Below, one piece after another: positions 50,242 through 58,618 of a DNA stretch of 64,000 bases. Source of the DNA: Geomobilibacter sp964432205. Its GTDB lineage: Bacteria; Desulfobacterota; Desulfuromonadia; Geobacterales; DSM-12255. The DNA is taken from NCBI GenBank assembly GCA_964432205.1, contig CAYSMK010000013.1, positions 62,001 to 126,000 of the forward strand, given 5' to 3'. Below the pieces are notes generated by a model that did no database searches, was not told the origin of the DNA, and was given only the letters and a program-made list of their open reading frames with translations. Position numbers and translations under genes: made by a program. Each line of letters begins with the position of its first letter. Position 1 is the first letter of the stretch.

Positions 50242-51276
50242 TCACCAGTAGGCATACTCGTAAGTAAAACCAAGGATCAGATTGATGTCGGAGTTTTTCT
50301 TTCCCGCTTCGGGAGAGCTGTTGAAACGATAATCGACCTCGAAGTTGGCGGCAATGCTGTCCAGGAGCGGGATGCGAAACCCCTGTTCCGTTTTCAGCAC
50401 TACCGAGCCGACACTGAAACTGTAGTATCCTTCCTGGCGATGGAAGAGCTTCAGCCGCTTCGGAACGACTTCCCAGTCGAGTCCGACCCCCCATCTGCCC
50501 GCCGCATCGCTTTTGTCCTCGCCGACGTTCACATCCTCGTTGAAGTAGGAAATACCCGCCTCGGCGAATAGGCTGAGCTGCCTGGCATCGAAGAACTGGT
50601 AACCAAAGCCGAGACCCTCGGTGTTGCGGAGATTCAGGTTGGCCAGGGAGTCCTGCTCGACGAGTGACTGGGCATAGGAGTAAATCTTCTCGCTGGTGAA
50701 GAAATCGTACTTCAGACTTCCGGTGGAGTTTCGGGCGCTGGTTTCCCCGTTGGCCTCGCCGTAATTGTACTTTGCATCGACCGTGAACCGGTGCTTATGC
50801 GTCCTTACCTGGAACCGGGTAGCGATATTGAGAGCCCGGGTGTCGGTGTTACCGCTGTTGAAACTGCCGCCGAGATTGAACAACCCGGAGTATGTCGACG
50901 GGTTGACCGCCAGCAGCTGATCTAGAGGTGTCGGATTTGATTTGCCGAGGATCGAACTCTCGATCTGGACCTTGCCGCTCTCCGGGCAGGTGATCCTGCC
51001 GATGATGAATTCGTCGTCCTTAAACGCTACGGGAAGTGTGCGGTCGGAGACGATGCAGTCGACCTCCTTCCAGGTGATGCTCAGTTTCTCTTCCGCATAG
51101 GTCGTCTTGAAGATGAGAAGATCCTTTTCCATCCTGATGATTTCACCGGTGAGCCGGTCGCCGTTGTTCATGCGCACTTCGTCCGCCTCTGCGGAGAGGG
51201 CCGGTAGAAGCATTAATAGTGCGGCGCACCAGGAAAAACACCGGATATTGAGGGTATTTGATGACATTCGGCTCAC
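50242..51276 (-). CDS. DUF481 outer-membrane beta-barrel protein
   Basis: This 344-residue exported protein has a signal peptide (to about residue 32, ending SAEADE) and then a small soluble domain (DEVRMNNGDRLTGEIIRMEKD, about 32-110). A DUF481 barrel follows (about 120-344), with alternating strands such as GLFNLGGSFNSGNTDTRAL and a terminal aromatic residue (EYAYW) typical of outer-membrane barrels. The GTG start at 51276 overlaps the stop of the upstream MscS gene by four bases and has AAGGATGG before it, so the two are translationally coupled. Function is unknown; a salt-linked envelope role fits the neighbours. Confidence 0.82.
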   Translation of the reverse strand: MSRMSSNTLNIRCFSWCAALLMLLPALSAEADEVRMNNGDRLTGEIIRMEKDLLIFKTTYAEEKLSITWKEVDCIVSDRTLPVAFKDDEFIIGRITCPESGKVQIESSILGKSNPTPLDQLLAVNPSTYSGLFNLGGSFNSGNTDTRALNIATRFQVRTHKHRFTVDAKYNYGEANGETSARNSTGSLKYDFFTSEKIYSYAQSLVEQDSLANLNLRNTEGLGFGYQFFDARQLSLFAEAGISYFNEDVNVGEDKSDAAGRWGVGLDWEVVPKRLKLFHRQEGYYSFSVGSVVLKTEQGFRIPLLDSIAANFEVDYRFNSSPEAGKKNSDINLILGFTYEYAYW

Positions 51277-52979
51277 TGTCCATCCTTGTCCGAGTTTTGC
51301 TTCTTCACACCACGCCCGGCACTATCGCCGGTCCGGAGAATCCGGATTGCTGGCGGAACGTACCCCTCCGGCAGGTATGATTCGGGGATTGTCGTTCTGT
51401 TTCCGTCCCGGATCTGCGAGTAGTGGGGGGACATGATTTCCACACCTGATTCGTTGAACTTGTCCTGGATGTTCTGGTGGAGTTCCGAGTAAATCTTTAC
51501 CATCTGGTGGGGCTGGTCGGTATAGGCGTTCAATTCGTAGGTGACGTAGAAGTCGTCCAGTGCCGTCTGCAGAACGAATGGTGCGGGAAGTCCCAGGATG
51601 TGCTCGGTGGCTCCGGCTGCCGAAATTAACAGCTCGTGCACCTTTCGCCATGGCGCATCGTAGCCGATAGTTACGCTCGTATGAAGGATGAGGCCGTACT
51701 CCTTGGCCGAGGAGCTGAAATTGGTGATATGGCTGCCGAGAACCATGGCGTTGGGAATAGTGATATCGACATTCTTGATGGTCCGGACCCGAGTGACGAG
51801 GAGGGTCTTATCGGTTACGTCGCCGACCGTATCGGCAATTTTTACCCGGTCGCCGATCTTGAATGCCCGGGTGTAGGTAAGGATGACCCCGGCAACGATG
51901 TTGGCGACTGCCGAAGTGGAGCCGAGAGAGAACAGAACACCGAAAAAGATCGAAACCCCCTTGAAGGCCGGCGAGTCTGAGCCAGGGAAATAGGGAAAGG
52001 CGACGATTATCGCAAAGGCAATGATCAGGAAGCGGATGATCTTGAAGGTCGGCTCCGCCCAGTCGGCATAAAAGCCGGGCAGGGTGATGGAGCCTTTGCC
52101 GACCTCACTGAAAAAGAGTCTGGAAAAATTGATGACGAAATGGGTGACAACGGCTATGACCGCGATGAAAAAGATGTTCGGCAGATAGTCGACTACCGCG
52201 TTACCGATAGTTGCCAAAGGTGTCGAGATGTAATTGAAGAGCTTTGAGGCAAACCCCCTGGTCCAGGGGAAAAAGCTGAAGACGAGGGGGATGTAGAAGT
52301 AGAAGAGTGCAATGGTGATCAGAACGCGACCGCCTCGTGCGACGCCGATTATCATCGCGGCGATCCGGTCCGCGTGCATGATCTCGAAAGACTGAATCTT
52401 GATGGACCGGATTCTGGTGCCACGCCAAGAGTCAATTTTTGCGTACAGTTTCGGAAATGCCCTGCGGAATACGAGCAGCAGAGCGATTAAAACGGCCGTG
52501 GCGATGAAAGCGTACAGCGCTCCGAGCAGAATGCTGTTCAGGCTGTACTCCCGGTTGCGCTGTTCGATTGCGGTGCGAATTTGTCGGGCATATTCCTCAG
52601 CGGTTTCCTGCCGGGTTTTTCCTTCTGCCACGGCGTCTCTGTCGGTAACCGACATGATGATCATATCGCCGCTGACGATGTCTGTGGTTGCTTCCGCGTC
52701 GGCCGTGACGATGGAGTCAGTGCGGAATAGGTGGTCCTTGAGGAGTTTGTCGAGTTTTTCCGAAATGGTCCTTGCCCTGTCGGCCGGAGAGAATGAAAAG
52801 ACCCTCTCCCGGACCATGAAGAGCCTCTTGCCGTCCAGAGTGACCGGGGATTGCGTGTTGGCCGGCTGAACGACCTCCTTGCCAGCGGCTTTATCCTGTC
52901 CATTTGCAGGGGTTATCGCACCTGCCGGCGGCAATGACAGCAGGATGAGCATGGATAGGGAAATAATGTGCGGTATCAT
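51273..52979 (-). CDS. MscS-family channel with exported N-terminal domain
   Basis: This 568-residue protein starts at ATG 52979 (AAAGGA upstream). It has a signal peptide (about residues 1-22), a periplasmic domain (about 25-140), several helices (about 145-330) and the MscS core. The core has GVSIFFGVLFSLGSTSAVANIVAGVILTY as pore helix (about 340-368) and FKIGDRVKIADTVGDVTDK and IKNVDITIPNAMVLGS in the beta domain. It is longer than the channel at 45569-46465 and belongs to the larger MscS-like type. It probably opens on osmotic downshock. It follows the diguanylate cyclase gene and is coupled to DUF481. Confidence 0.9.
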   Translation of the reverse strand: MIPHIISLSMLILLSLPPAGAITPANGQDKAAGKEVVQPANTQSPVTLDGKRLFMVRERVFSFSPADRARTISEKLDKLLKDHLFRTDSIVTADAEATTDIVSGDMIIMSVTDRDAVAEGKTRQETAEEYARQIRTAIEQRNREYSLNSILLGALYAFIATAVLIALLLVFRRAFPKLYAKIDSWRGTRIRSIKIQSFEIMHADRIAAMIIGVARGGRVLITIALFYFYIPLVFSFFPWTRGFASKLFNYISTPLATIGNAVVDYLPNIFFIAVIAVVTHFVINFSRLFFSEVGKGSITLPGFYADWAEPTFKIIRFLIIAFAIIVAFPYFPGSDSPAFKGVSIFFGVLFSLGSTSAVANIVAGVILTYTRAFKIGDRVKIADTVGDVTDKTLLVTRVRTIKNVDITIPNAMVLGSHITNFSSSAKEYGLILHTSVTIGYDAPWRKVHELLISAAGATEHILGLPAPFVLQTALDDFYVTYELNAYTDQPHQMVKIYSELHQNIQDKFNESGVEIMSPHYSQIRDGNRTTIPESYLPEGYVPPAIRILRTGDSAGRGVKKQNSDKDGQ

Positions 52980-53004
52980 TGATGATTCCTTTGTGACGGC
53001 ATCG

Positions 53005-53838
53005 TTAGTTGACAATTTCCTGTTTTACGCTGTTTTTTCCGCTCTGTTTTACCTGATACATGACCCCGTCCACTTTCTTCAACATGTCGTCATAAGACTG
53101 TGGAGGTTTCACGTAGGTAACGAGACCGATGCTTGCCGCCACGGGCCATCCCTTCTTCTCCATGATTTCGGCCAACTTTATTTGGATTTTGTTCACGATG
53201 ATCGATGCCGGTTCGTCCCCTGATTCAGGAAAGAGCACTGCAAACTCGTCGCCACCCATACGGGCCAGGGAATCGGTTGACCTGACGCTTTTCCTGATGC
53301 TTTCAACGACGGTTTGCAGCAGCAAGTCACCTGCGGTATGTCCATAGGTATCGTTGACCGTCTTGAAATCATCGAGATCGATATATGCAATCGAAAAGGG
53401 GTGTCCATAGCGGGAAGCACGATGGATCTCCGCCACGGCAGCCTCGCTGAACGCCCGCGTATTCAAAGCCCCGGTAAGGAAATCGGTTCTGGATAGCGTC
53501 TTTTCCTTCTCAAGTGAACGTTTCAGGGCCGACTGGATCGATACGATATAGACTACCGTCAAGAAGATTCCCAGCCGCATGGATGTGTTCCAGAAAGAAA
53601 CGAGCGGGGGAAGATCATTCGGCGCCAGCAGGAAGTTCACAGAAAACCATACGGCCGCGCATATGAATGCCATGATTATCCCTGCCCGGGTTCCGACAAA
53701 CCAGGCTGTCTGAATGACAGGGACCAGATAGAAGAGGAGCAGAGAGATGTCCTGTCCGGTCTGGTAATTCAGTACACCCACGAAGGCCACGATCACCAAT
53801 GCTGTGATGAACAGGTATAGTTGGGAACGGTTTGTCAT
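53005..53838 (-). CDS. Membrane-bound diguanylate cyclase (GGDEF)
   Basis: This 277-residue protein has four or five N-terminal helices (about residues 8-105), a short coiled linker (LKRSLEKEKTLSRTDFLTG) and a GGDEF domain (about 115-275). The active site ARMGGDEFAVL (about 193-203) is intact. IDLDDFKTVNDTYGHTAGD, with its metal-binding Asp, is also kept. It should make cyclic-di-GMP in response to a membrane signal. No RxxD inhibitory site stands out before the GGDEF. The start at 53838 is an estimate with a weak ribosome site; the frame is open to 53973. It heads the run of MscS, DUF481 and Kup genes. Confidence 0.9.
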   Translation of the reverse strand: MTNRSQLYLFITALVIVAFVGVLNYQTGQDISLLLFYLVPVIQTAWFVGTRAGIIMAFICAAVWFSVNFLLAPNDLPPLVSFWNTSMRLGIFLTVVYIVSIQSALKRSLEKEKTLSRTDFLTGALNTRAFSEAAVAEIHRASRYGHPFSIAYIDLDDFKTVNDTYGHTAGDLLLQTVVESIRKSVRSTDSLARMGGDEFAVLFPESGDEPASIIVNKIQIKLAEIMEKKGWPVAASIGLVTYVKPPQSYDDMLKKVDGVMYQVKQSGKNSVKQEIVN

Positions 53839-54085
53839 ACTCTTGAACAACTGATCGCTACAATCACAAAGATAAGGATAAATTTCATCTCTCGCCCTCC
53901 TTGCTATGGGTATTAATCTTACCGCATTTCGTGCGGTTATCGAGTGGCCGGTTGGGTAGTTGCTTGGTCGCATGGGGACGCTTCATAGCGTCAATTGACC
54001 AATGCCCCGTTACGGATACAATTTAGGGTAACAGTCTTTGTTTAGCATAGTTACCAACTGCTATTGGCTCAAGAGGGGACCTGTT

Positions 54086-55309
54086 ATGGAAGAGTACAGC
54101 CAAATCGTGCCGCTTGAGGCATACGAAAAGTATGTCGGAGCCGAAACCATCGGCCGCATCCTCGAAAAATCGCGCAAACTCAGGGACCTTCATGTTGCCC
54201 ACGTAAACTCCACATACTACGGTGGCGGAGTCGCCGAACTCCTCTCCCCGTTGACGCTTCTTCTCAATAATGTCGGCATCAGGACCGGCTGGCGGGTCAT
54301 CCAGGGATCTCCCGACTTCTTCAGCATCACGAAGAAGATGCATAACGCCCTTCAGGGTGAGGATATCAACCTCTCTGAGATGAAGATGCGGATCTACGAG
54401 GACGTAGTTTATGAGAATGCCGTCCGCAACCATCTGGAGCACGACATCGTCGTGATCCACGATCCACAGCCGCTCCCCCTCATCGCCCACTTCCGGAAGC
54501 GGGGCCCATGGATCTGGCGCTGTCACCTTGACCTTACCTCCCCGCACCGGGACCTTTGGGCATACATGCGGAGATTCATCGAAAAGTACGACGCGGTCAT
54601 CCTTACCCTGCAGGAGTATGCACAGGATCTCGACACCCCACAGGTTTTCTTCTCCCCCGCCATCGACCCTTTCTCCATCAAGAACCGCGAACTGAGCGAG
54701 GAGGAGATGCAGGACCGTCTCGACCATTACGGAATTCCGACCGATCTCCCTCTCGTAGTACAGATTTCGCGCTTCGACAGGTGGAAGGACCCCGAAGGGG
54801 TCATCCGAGCGTTCCGACTCGCACGGAAAGAGGTTGATTGCACTCTGGTCCTTCTCGGCAACGTCGCTACCGACGACCCCGAAGGTGAGCACATCTTCGA
54901 GTCCATACTCGACTGCCGGGAGGAGCGGATCATCATCCTGAGCCATCAGGATACGGCCCTGGTAAACACCCTTCAGCGGAAGGCTGCGGTGGTCGTGCAG
55001 AAGTCGCTGCGGGAGGGGTTTGGTCTGACGGTCACCGAGGCGATGTGGAAGGGGGCCGCAGTTGTCGGCGGTAATGTCGGCGGAATTAGACGCCAGATAG
55101 AGGACGGGGTGAACGGATTCCTCGTCTCATCGGTGGAGGAGACGGCGGAGCGGATTGTGACCCTCGTGAAGGATGAACGTCTTCGTCGTAGCATGGGGAA
55201 TAAGGCCCAAGAGAGCGTCAGGAGAAATTACCTTCTCACCCGGCTACTGGAGCAGTATCTGGACCTGTTCGCCTCCTTCGAGACCAATTTTCGTCTGCTA
55301 GGCAACTAA
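54086..55309 (+). CDS. treT: Trehalose glycosyltransferring synthase TreT
   Basis: This 407-residue GT4 glycosyltransferase resembles TreT, which joins nucleoside-diphosphate glucose directly to glucose to form trehalose. Visible features are the N-terminal Gly-rich loop NSTYYGGGVAELLSPL (about residues 41-56), HDPQPLPLIAHF (about 130-141), FFSPAIDPFSIKN, QISRFDRWKDPEGVIRAF (about 225-242) and SLREGFGLTVTEAMWKGAAVVGG (about 304-326), with the E-x7-E donor motif. It starts at ATG 54086 with GAGGGG upstream. It diverges from the cyclase-kup run. TreT is best known from thermophilic archaea and bacteria; here it adds a fourth trehalose route. Confidence 0.85.
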   Translation: MEEYSQIVPLEAYEKYVGAETIGRILEKSRKLRDLHVAHVNSTYYGGGVAELLSPLTLLLNNVGIRTGWRVIQGSPDFFSITKKMHNALQGEDINLSEMKMRIYEDVVYENAVRNHLEHDIVVIHDPQPLPLIAHFRKRGPWIWRCHLDLTSPHRDLWAYMRRFIEKYDAVILTLQEYAQDLDTPQVFFSPAIDPFSIKNRELSEEEMQDRLDHYGIPTDLPLVVQISRFDRWKDPEGVIRAFRLARKEVDCTLVLLGNVATDDPEGEHIFESILDCREERIIILSHQDTALVNTLQRKAAVVVQKSLREGFGLTVTEAMWKGAAVVGGNVGGIRRQIEDGVNGFLVSSVEETAERIVTLVKDERLRRSMGNKAQESVRRNYLLTRLLEQYLDLFASFETNFRLLGN

Positions 55310-55353
55310 AGCAAGCTATAATACTCATTGCAAAGAGAGGGCTTTCGACCACT

Positions 55354-55854
55354 TTAGCGCCTCCAGTTGACCCGCACGAAGTTATCCTCACGGCTCCACT
55401 GGAACTCGAGCAATCCATTGTGTGCCTTGTAAATTTCCCTGCCGAGTTTCTGCGCCAATTTATCGGCAGTGGTGAATACTATCAGCACTTTTTCTCCCTG
55501 CCTGATCTCCATTATTCGGGCGAGAGGGTTCTTGGCGCTCACCCTTTCTCCCACCTTCTTGATGGTGCTGAGGATTTCCCTCTCGTGTTCTGCAAGGTAG
55601 TCCCCGGTAAAGGTCGCGACGCCGGCAGGATTGTTGTCTCGCACCCGCTGACAGGCTGAGCAAAGCGCCTCGTTTCGGACCATATCGGTGCTCAGTTTTG
55701 GCAATCCTTCCTCGCTGGAGTACCAGCGATTGTTCAAGTAGAGCGCCATGCATTCCTTGCACACCGCCACCTCTTTCAGCCCTTTTTGGGGAAGGAGATC
55801 ATCTTTGCTGCGAGTGTTCATCTGCCCAGTTTCTCCGTAACCCACTTTGGCCAT
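55354..55854 (-). CDS. Small zinc-ribbon-like protein, BCAM0308 type
   Basis: This 166-residue cytoplasmic protein has two CxxC pairs, VCKECMALYL (about residues 32-41) and LCSACQRVRD (about 65-74), probably one zinc site. An alpha/beta region follows (about 80-166; KVLIVFTTADKLAQKLGREIYKAH). It resembles the BCAM0308 group, found in many proteobacteria and partly like the NMD3 N-terminus. GGAGAATTC precedes the ATG at 55854. Function is unknown. It lies 66 bp downstream of the F5/8-type gene on the same strand. Confidence 0.65.
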   Translation of the reverse strand: MAKVGYGETGQMNTRSKDDLLPQKGLKEVAVCKECMALYLNNRWYSSEEGLPKLSTDMVRNEALCSACQRVRDNNPAGVATFTGDYLAEHEREILSTIKKVGERVSAKNPLARIMEIRQGEKVLIVFTTADKLAQKLGREIYKAHNGLLEFQWSREDNFVRVNWRR

Positions 55855-55920
55855 GAATTCTCCTCCGTTCAACTAAGTGCTCATAATGATGAGATTATTG
55901 GCATGAATTGGGAAAATGAG

Positions 55921-56394
55921 TCAGGCGAGGCGTAGCCGTGCAAGCGATGCACGGGCACTTCCCCCGTCTATGTCAGGCACAATTACCAATTCCAATGCGG
56001 CCACTCCGGCAATATCGACAGTATAGTCTTCTATCTCCTGAGAGGTATCCGGAGGGGTGAAGTTATACTGCTGGCGTACGATTTCCTTGTACGATTGGCC
56101 AATGCCCGGAGACCATCGCAGCACGAACTCTTGCGTTCGTTTCTGTTCGTCTTCGTGAAACACCAGGTGAACACGCCTGATGTGCAGTGGTTCGTCAAAA
56201 AACAGGCGAATCGTCTGCCGGCCAGGTTCCGATGCACGCCAGCCAGATCCACCAAAGGGGTTTAGAGCTGACTCGATCGGGTGTGAAGCCTCCTCTGAGG
56301 TGAGCTCCGCCCGAGCAATGCTCAAGAGGTCCAGCCAATCAAGTTCAGGCGAAACGACGCTCTTGTTTTCCTGTGCAATTATGCTCTTACGCAT
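55921..56394 (-). CDS. Small protein with F5/8 type C (discoidin-like) fold
   Basis: This 157-residue protein lacks a signal peptide. Its middle (GGSGWRASEPGRQTIRLFF, then IRRVHLVFHEDEQKRTQEFVL) has the pattern of a carbohydrate-binding jelly-roll of the F5/8 type C kind, ending ALELVIVPDIDGGSARASLARLRL. Such domains bind sugars or other ligands. A single cytoplasmic domain of this size is unusual but has relatives in soil bacteria. Placed after the trehalose synthase region it might bind glucan (speculation). It diverges from the OsmC-family gene. Confidence 0.55.
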   Translation of the reverse strand: MRKSIIAQENKSVVSPELDWLDLLSIARAELTSEEASHPIESALNPFGGSGWRASEPGRQTIRLFFDEPLHIRRVHLVFHEDEQKRTQEFVLRWSPGIGQSYKEIVRQQYNFTPPDTSQEIEDYTVDIAGVAALELVIVPDIDGGSARASLARLRLA

Positions 56395-56606
56395 TTGATA
56401 ACCTCCCGTAGTACCATCTATCTCGTCTCACGAGGACTACGAGACTAGTTTATCATTGGACCAACCGAAGTAAACGGGGTTGTCCATCCTGTTTTACAAG
56501 TTATACTTATGAAAATCGGTGACTGAACGCGAAGTTGAGAGAGGGAGGCATGTCTCAGGTCGGGGGTCGGTTGAATCTAATTTGGTACTGGAAGGGGGGG
56601 GAATCA

Positions 56607-57077
56607 ATGTCAAAGGTTGCCTATGTTTCAGAAGTCCGCATCGAGCGTCTGAAGGGGGTACTGCGCAAAGCCTATCTCCCGGCGGAGGAGGAACCCGTCA
56701 TATTCGGGGTTCACGGCGCGGTAGCCCAACATTATGGAGTATCACCTGCTGTTGCCGAACCGCATGCTACGACCCTTGACTATATTGTCGCCGCGGCAGG
56801 TGGCTGACTGACGGGGACCTTCGGGGGCACGCTGGAAGCGCGCAAGGTAACGATGGGACCAGGTGGAATGACGGCAGATGTGCGGGGAGAAATAGAGGAC
56901 GAGGATAATGTCCTCATCATCAAACGGATACATGTTGTTTACCACATCGCTACACCCGCTGCTGATAGGGAGAAGGTCGATCGAGCTTACGGACTCCACG
57001 CGGAGCATTGCCCGGTATACCGTTCCATCAGTGCCGCCATTGTAATAACCACAGAACTTGACTGGCGGGAGCTTTAG
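56607..57077 (+). CDS. OsmC-family selenoprotein (TGA = selenocysteine 67)
   Basis: The frame starts at ATG 56607, after a G-rich ribosome site, and meets TGA at 56805-56807. The same frame then continues to TAG at 57077. Together they make one 156-residue OsmC/YhfA-like protein. Before the TGA comes TLDYIVAAAGG and after it LTGTFGGTLEARKV, so the TGA stands exactly where OsmC proteins carry their catalytic Cys. The second conserved cysteine is kept in HCPVYRSISAAI (about residue 138). A small hairpin with G in its loop follows at the distance expected of a bacterial SECIS. OsmC proteins reduce organic peroxides. OsmC-like selenoproteins are known in bacteria. Standard gene calling would split it or call it broken. 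Confidence 0.85.
56827..56843 (+). promoter_or_regulatory. Putative bacterial SECIS hairpin
   Basis: GCACGCT and AGCGCGC can pair (one A-C mismatch) around the loop GGA. The loop begins 27 bases after the TGA, inside the usual 16-37 base window, and has G at its first two positions as required for SelB binding. It lies within the coding sequence, as bacterial SECIS elements do. Confidence 0.6.
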
Positions 57078-57141
57078 GGAAATCTGTACGGAAAACACTC
57101 TTTAGTCGGAGTCTGACCCTGCCCATATCCATCCTGAAATC

Positions 57142-57168
57142 AAAAAAACCGGGGGATCGCTCCCCCGG
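57142..57168 (-). terminator. Intrinsic terminator of the dctPQM operon
   Basis: On the minus strand CCGGGGGA and TCCCCCGG form a perfect 8-bp stem with a 4-base loop, followed by seven T residues. It lies about 70 bp after the dctM stop codon. Confidence 0.93.
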
Positions 57169-57238
57169 CAGATGGCAGTATGTGTCTCCTTGCTTCAAAT
57201 TCAAGCATGTTTGTGCCAGGATACCGGTCCGAATGCCG

Positions 57239-58618
57239 TCAGTACCCCAGCAGGCGCGGCAGCCAGAGGGAAATGGCCGGCACATAGGTGATAATGGCCA
57301 GGTAGACAAGCATCACGAGTATCCAGGGGGCGCAGGCCTTGGTGGTCTCAGTCAGCCCCAGCCGTGAGATGCCGCTGGCCACGTAGAGATTCAGCCCCAC
57401 CGGCGGGGTGATCATGCCGATCTCCATGTTGACGGTCATCAGCACCCCCAGATGGATCGGGTCGATCCCCAGTTCCATGGCCATGGGGAACAGCAGCGGT
57501 GCGGTGATCAGCAGGATCGACGATGGCTCCATGAAATTGCCGGCTGCCAGCAGCAGCAGGTTGACAAAGATCAGGAAGGTGATCTTCGAGAGGCCGAGGC
57601 TGACCATCCAGGCGGTCAGGTTCTGTGGCACCTGCTCCGAGGTGAGCAGGAAGGAGAACAGAACGGCGTTGGTGATGATGTAGAGCAGCATGGCCGACAT
57701 GCTGGCCGATGACAGGAGCACCTTGGGGATATCCTTCAGCCCCATGTCGCGGTAGATGACCACCGAGACGAAAAAGGCGTAGACAGCGCTCATGGCAGCC
57801 GCCTCGGTGGGGGTGAACAGGCCGCTGTAGATGCCGCCGATGACCACGATGATCAGGGCCAGCCCCCAGATACTCTCGCGGAAGGTCCGGATGACCTCTC
57901 CGACGGAGGCCTTGGGCAGGCAGGGGTAGTTCCGTTTCTTGGCCACCACCCAGGTGACGGTCAGCAGGGTCAGTGCCAGCAGCAGACCGGGGATGATGCC
58001 GGCAATGAAGAGCTGGCCGATGGAGGAATTGGTGGAAACGGCATAGATGACCATGACGATGGAGGGGGGGATCAGGATGCCGAGGCCGCCGGCGGTGCCG
58101 ATGACACCCACGCCGAACTTCATCGGGTACCCCTGTTTGACCATGGCCGGGAGCAGGATGGAGCCGATGGCGACCACCGTGGCCGGGCTGGAGCCGGAGA
58201 CCGCCGCGAACAGGGCGCAGGCCACGACCCCCCCTAGGGCCAGGCCGCCGTGCATGTGGCCCACCAGGGCGGTGGCAAAGTTGATCATCCTTTTTGCCAC
58301 GCCGCCGTGGGTCAGGAAGTTGCCGGCCAGGATGAAGAATGGGATCGCCATGATCTCGAACTTCTCGATGCCGGTGAACAGCTTCATGGCGACCGCTTCG
58401 GTCGGCACATTCGAGAAGAAGAACAGGAAGGTGAGCACGGTAAGCCCCAGAGAGATGGAGATCGGCATGCCGGTCAGCATCAGCGCCATCAGCAACGCAA
58501 AGACGATTCCTGCATTCCCCATGGCAGACATGCCGAACAACACTGCGGCAATGACGGCAAAAACAGTCAGCGCCTTGCTCTTGCTCAAGGGCTCAACGCA
58601 GATGGCGGATGAGCTCAT
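57239..58618 (-). CDS. dctM: TRAP transporter large permease DctM
   Basis: This 459-residue protein has about 12 membrane helices and DctM signatures: LTGMPISISLGLTVLTF near the N-terminus, FFILAGNFLTHGGVAKRMINFA (about residues 95-116), GSSPATVVAIGSILLPAM (about 141-158) and, in the second half, GNFMEPSSILLITAPLLFP (about 356-374). It forms the Na+-driven channel of the TRAP transporter. Its ATG overlaps the dctQ stop by four bases, with GGGAGG upstream. The N-terminal extension before the first helix is a little longer than usual. Confidence 0.93.
   Translation of the reverse strand: MSSSAICVEPLSKSKALTVFAVIAAVLFGMSAMGNAGIVFALLMALMLTGMPISISLGLTVLTFLFFFSNVPTEAVAMKLFTGIEKFEIMAIPFFILAGNFLTHGGVAKRMINFATALVGHMHGGLALGGVVACALFAAVSGSSPATVVAIGSILLPAMVKQGYPMKFGVGVIGTAGGLGILIPPSIVMVIYAVSTNSSIGQLFIAGIIPGLLLALTLLTVTWVVAKKRNYPCLPKASVGEVIRTFRESIWGLALIIVVIGGIYSGLFTPTEAAAMSAVYAFFVSVVIYRDMGLKDIPKVLLSSASMSAMLLYIITNAVLFSFLLTSEQVPQNLTAWMVSLGLSKITFLIFVNLLLLAAGNFMEPSSILLITAPLLFPMAMELGIDPIHLGVLMTVNMEIGMITPPVGLNLYVASGISRLGLTETTKACAPWILVMLVYLAIITYVPAISLWLPRLLGY

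Noticed and set aside
56535..56807. Reading the OsmC gene as a simple pseudogene or a complete 90-residue protein
   Set aside because: The frame after the TGA is fully conserved, the TGA is precisely at the catalytic Cys column, and a SECIS-like hairpin follows. Decay would be expected to show more damage.
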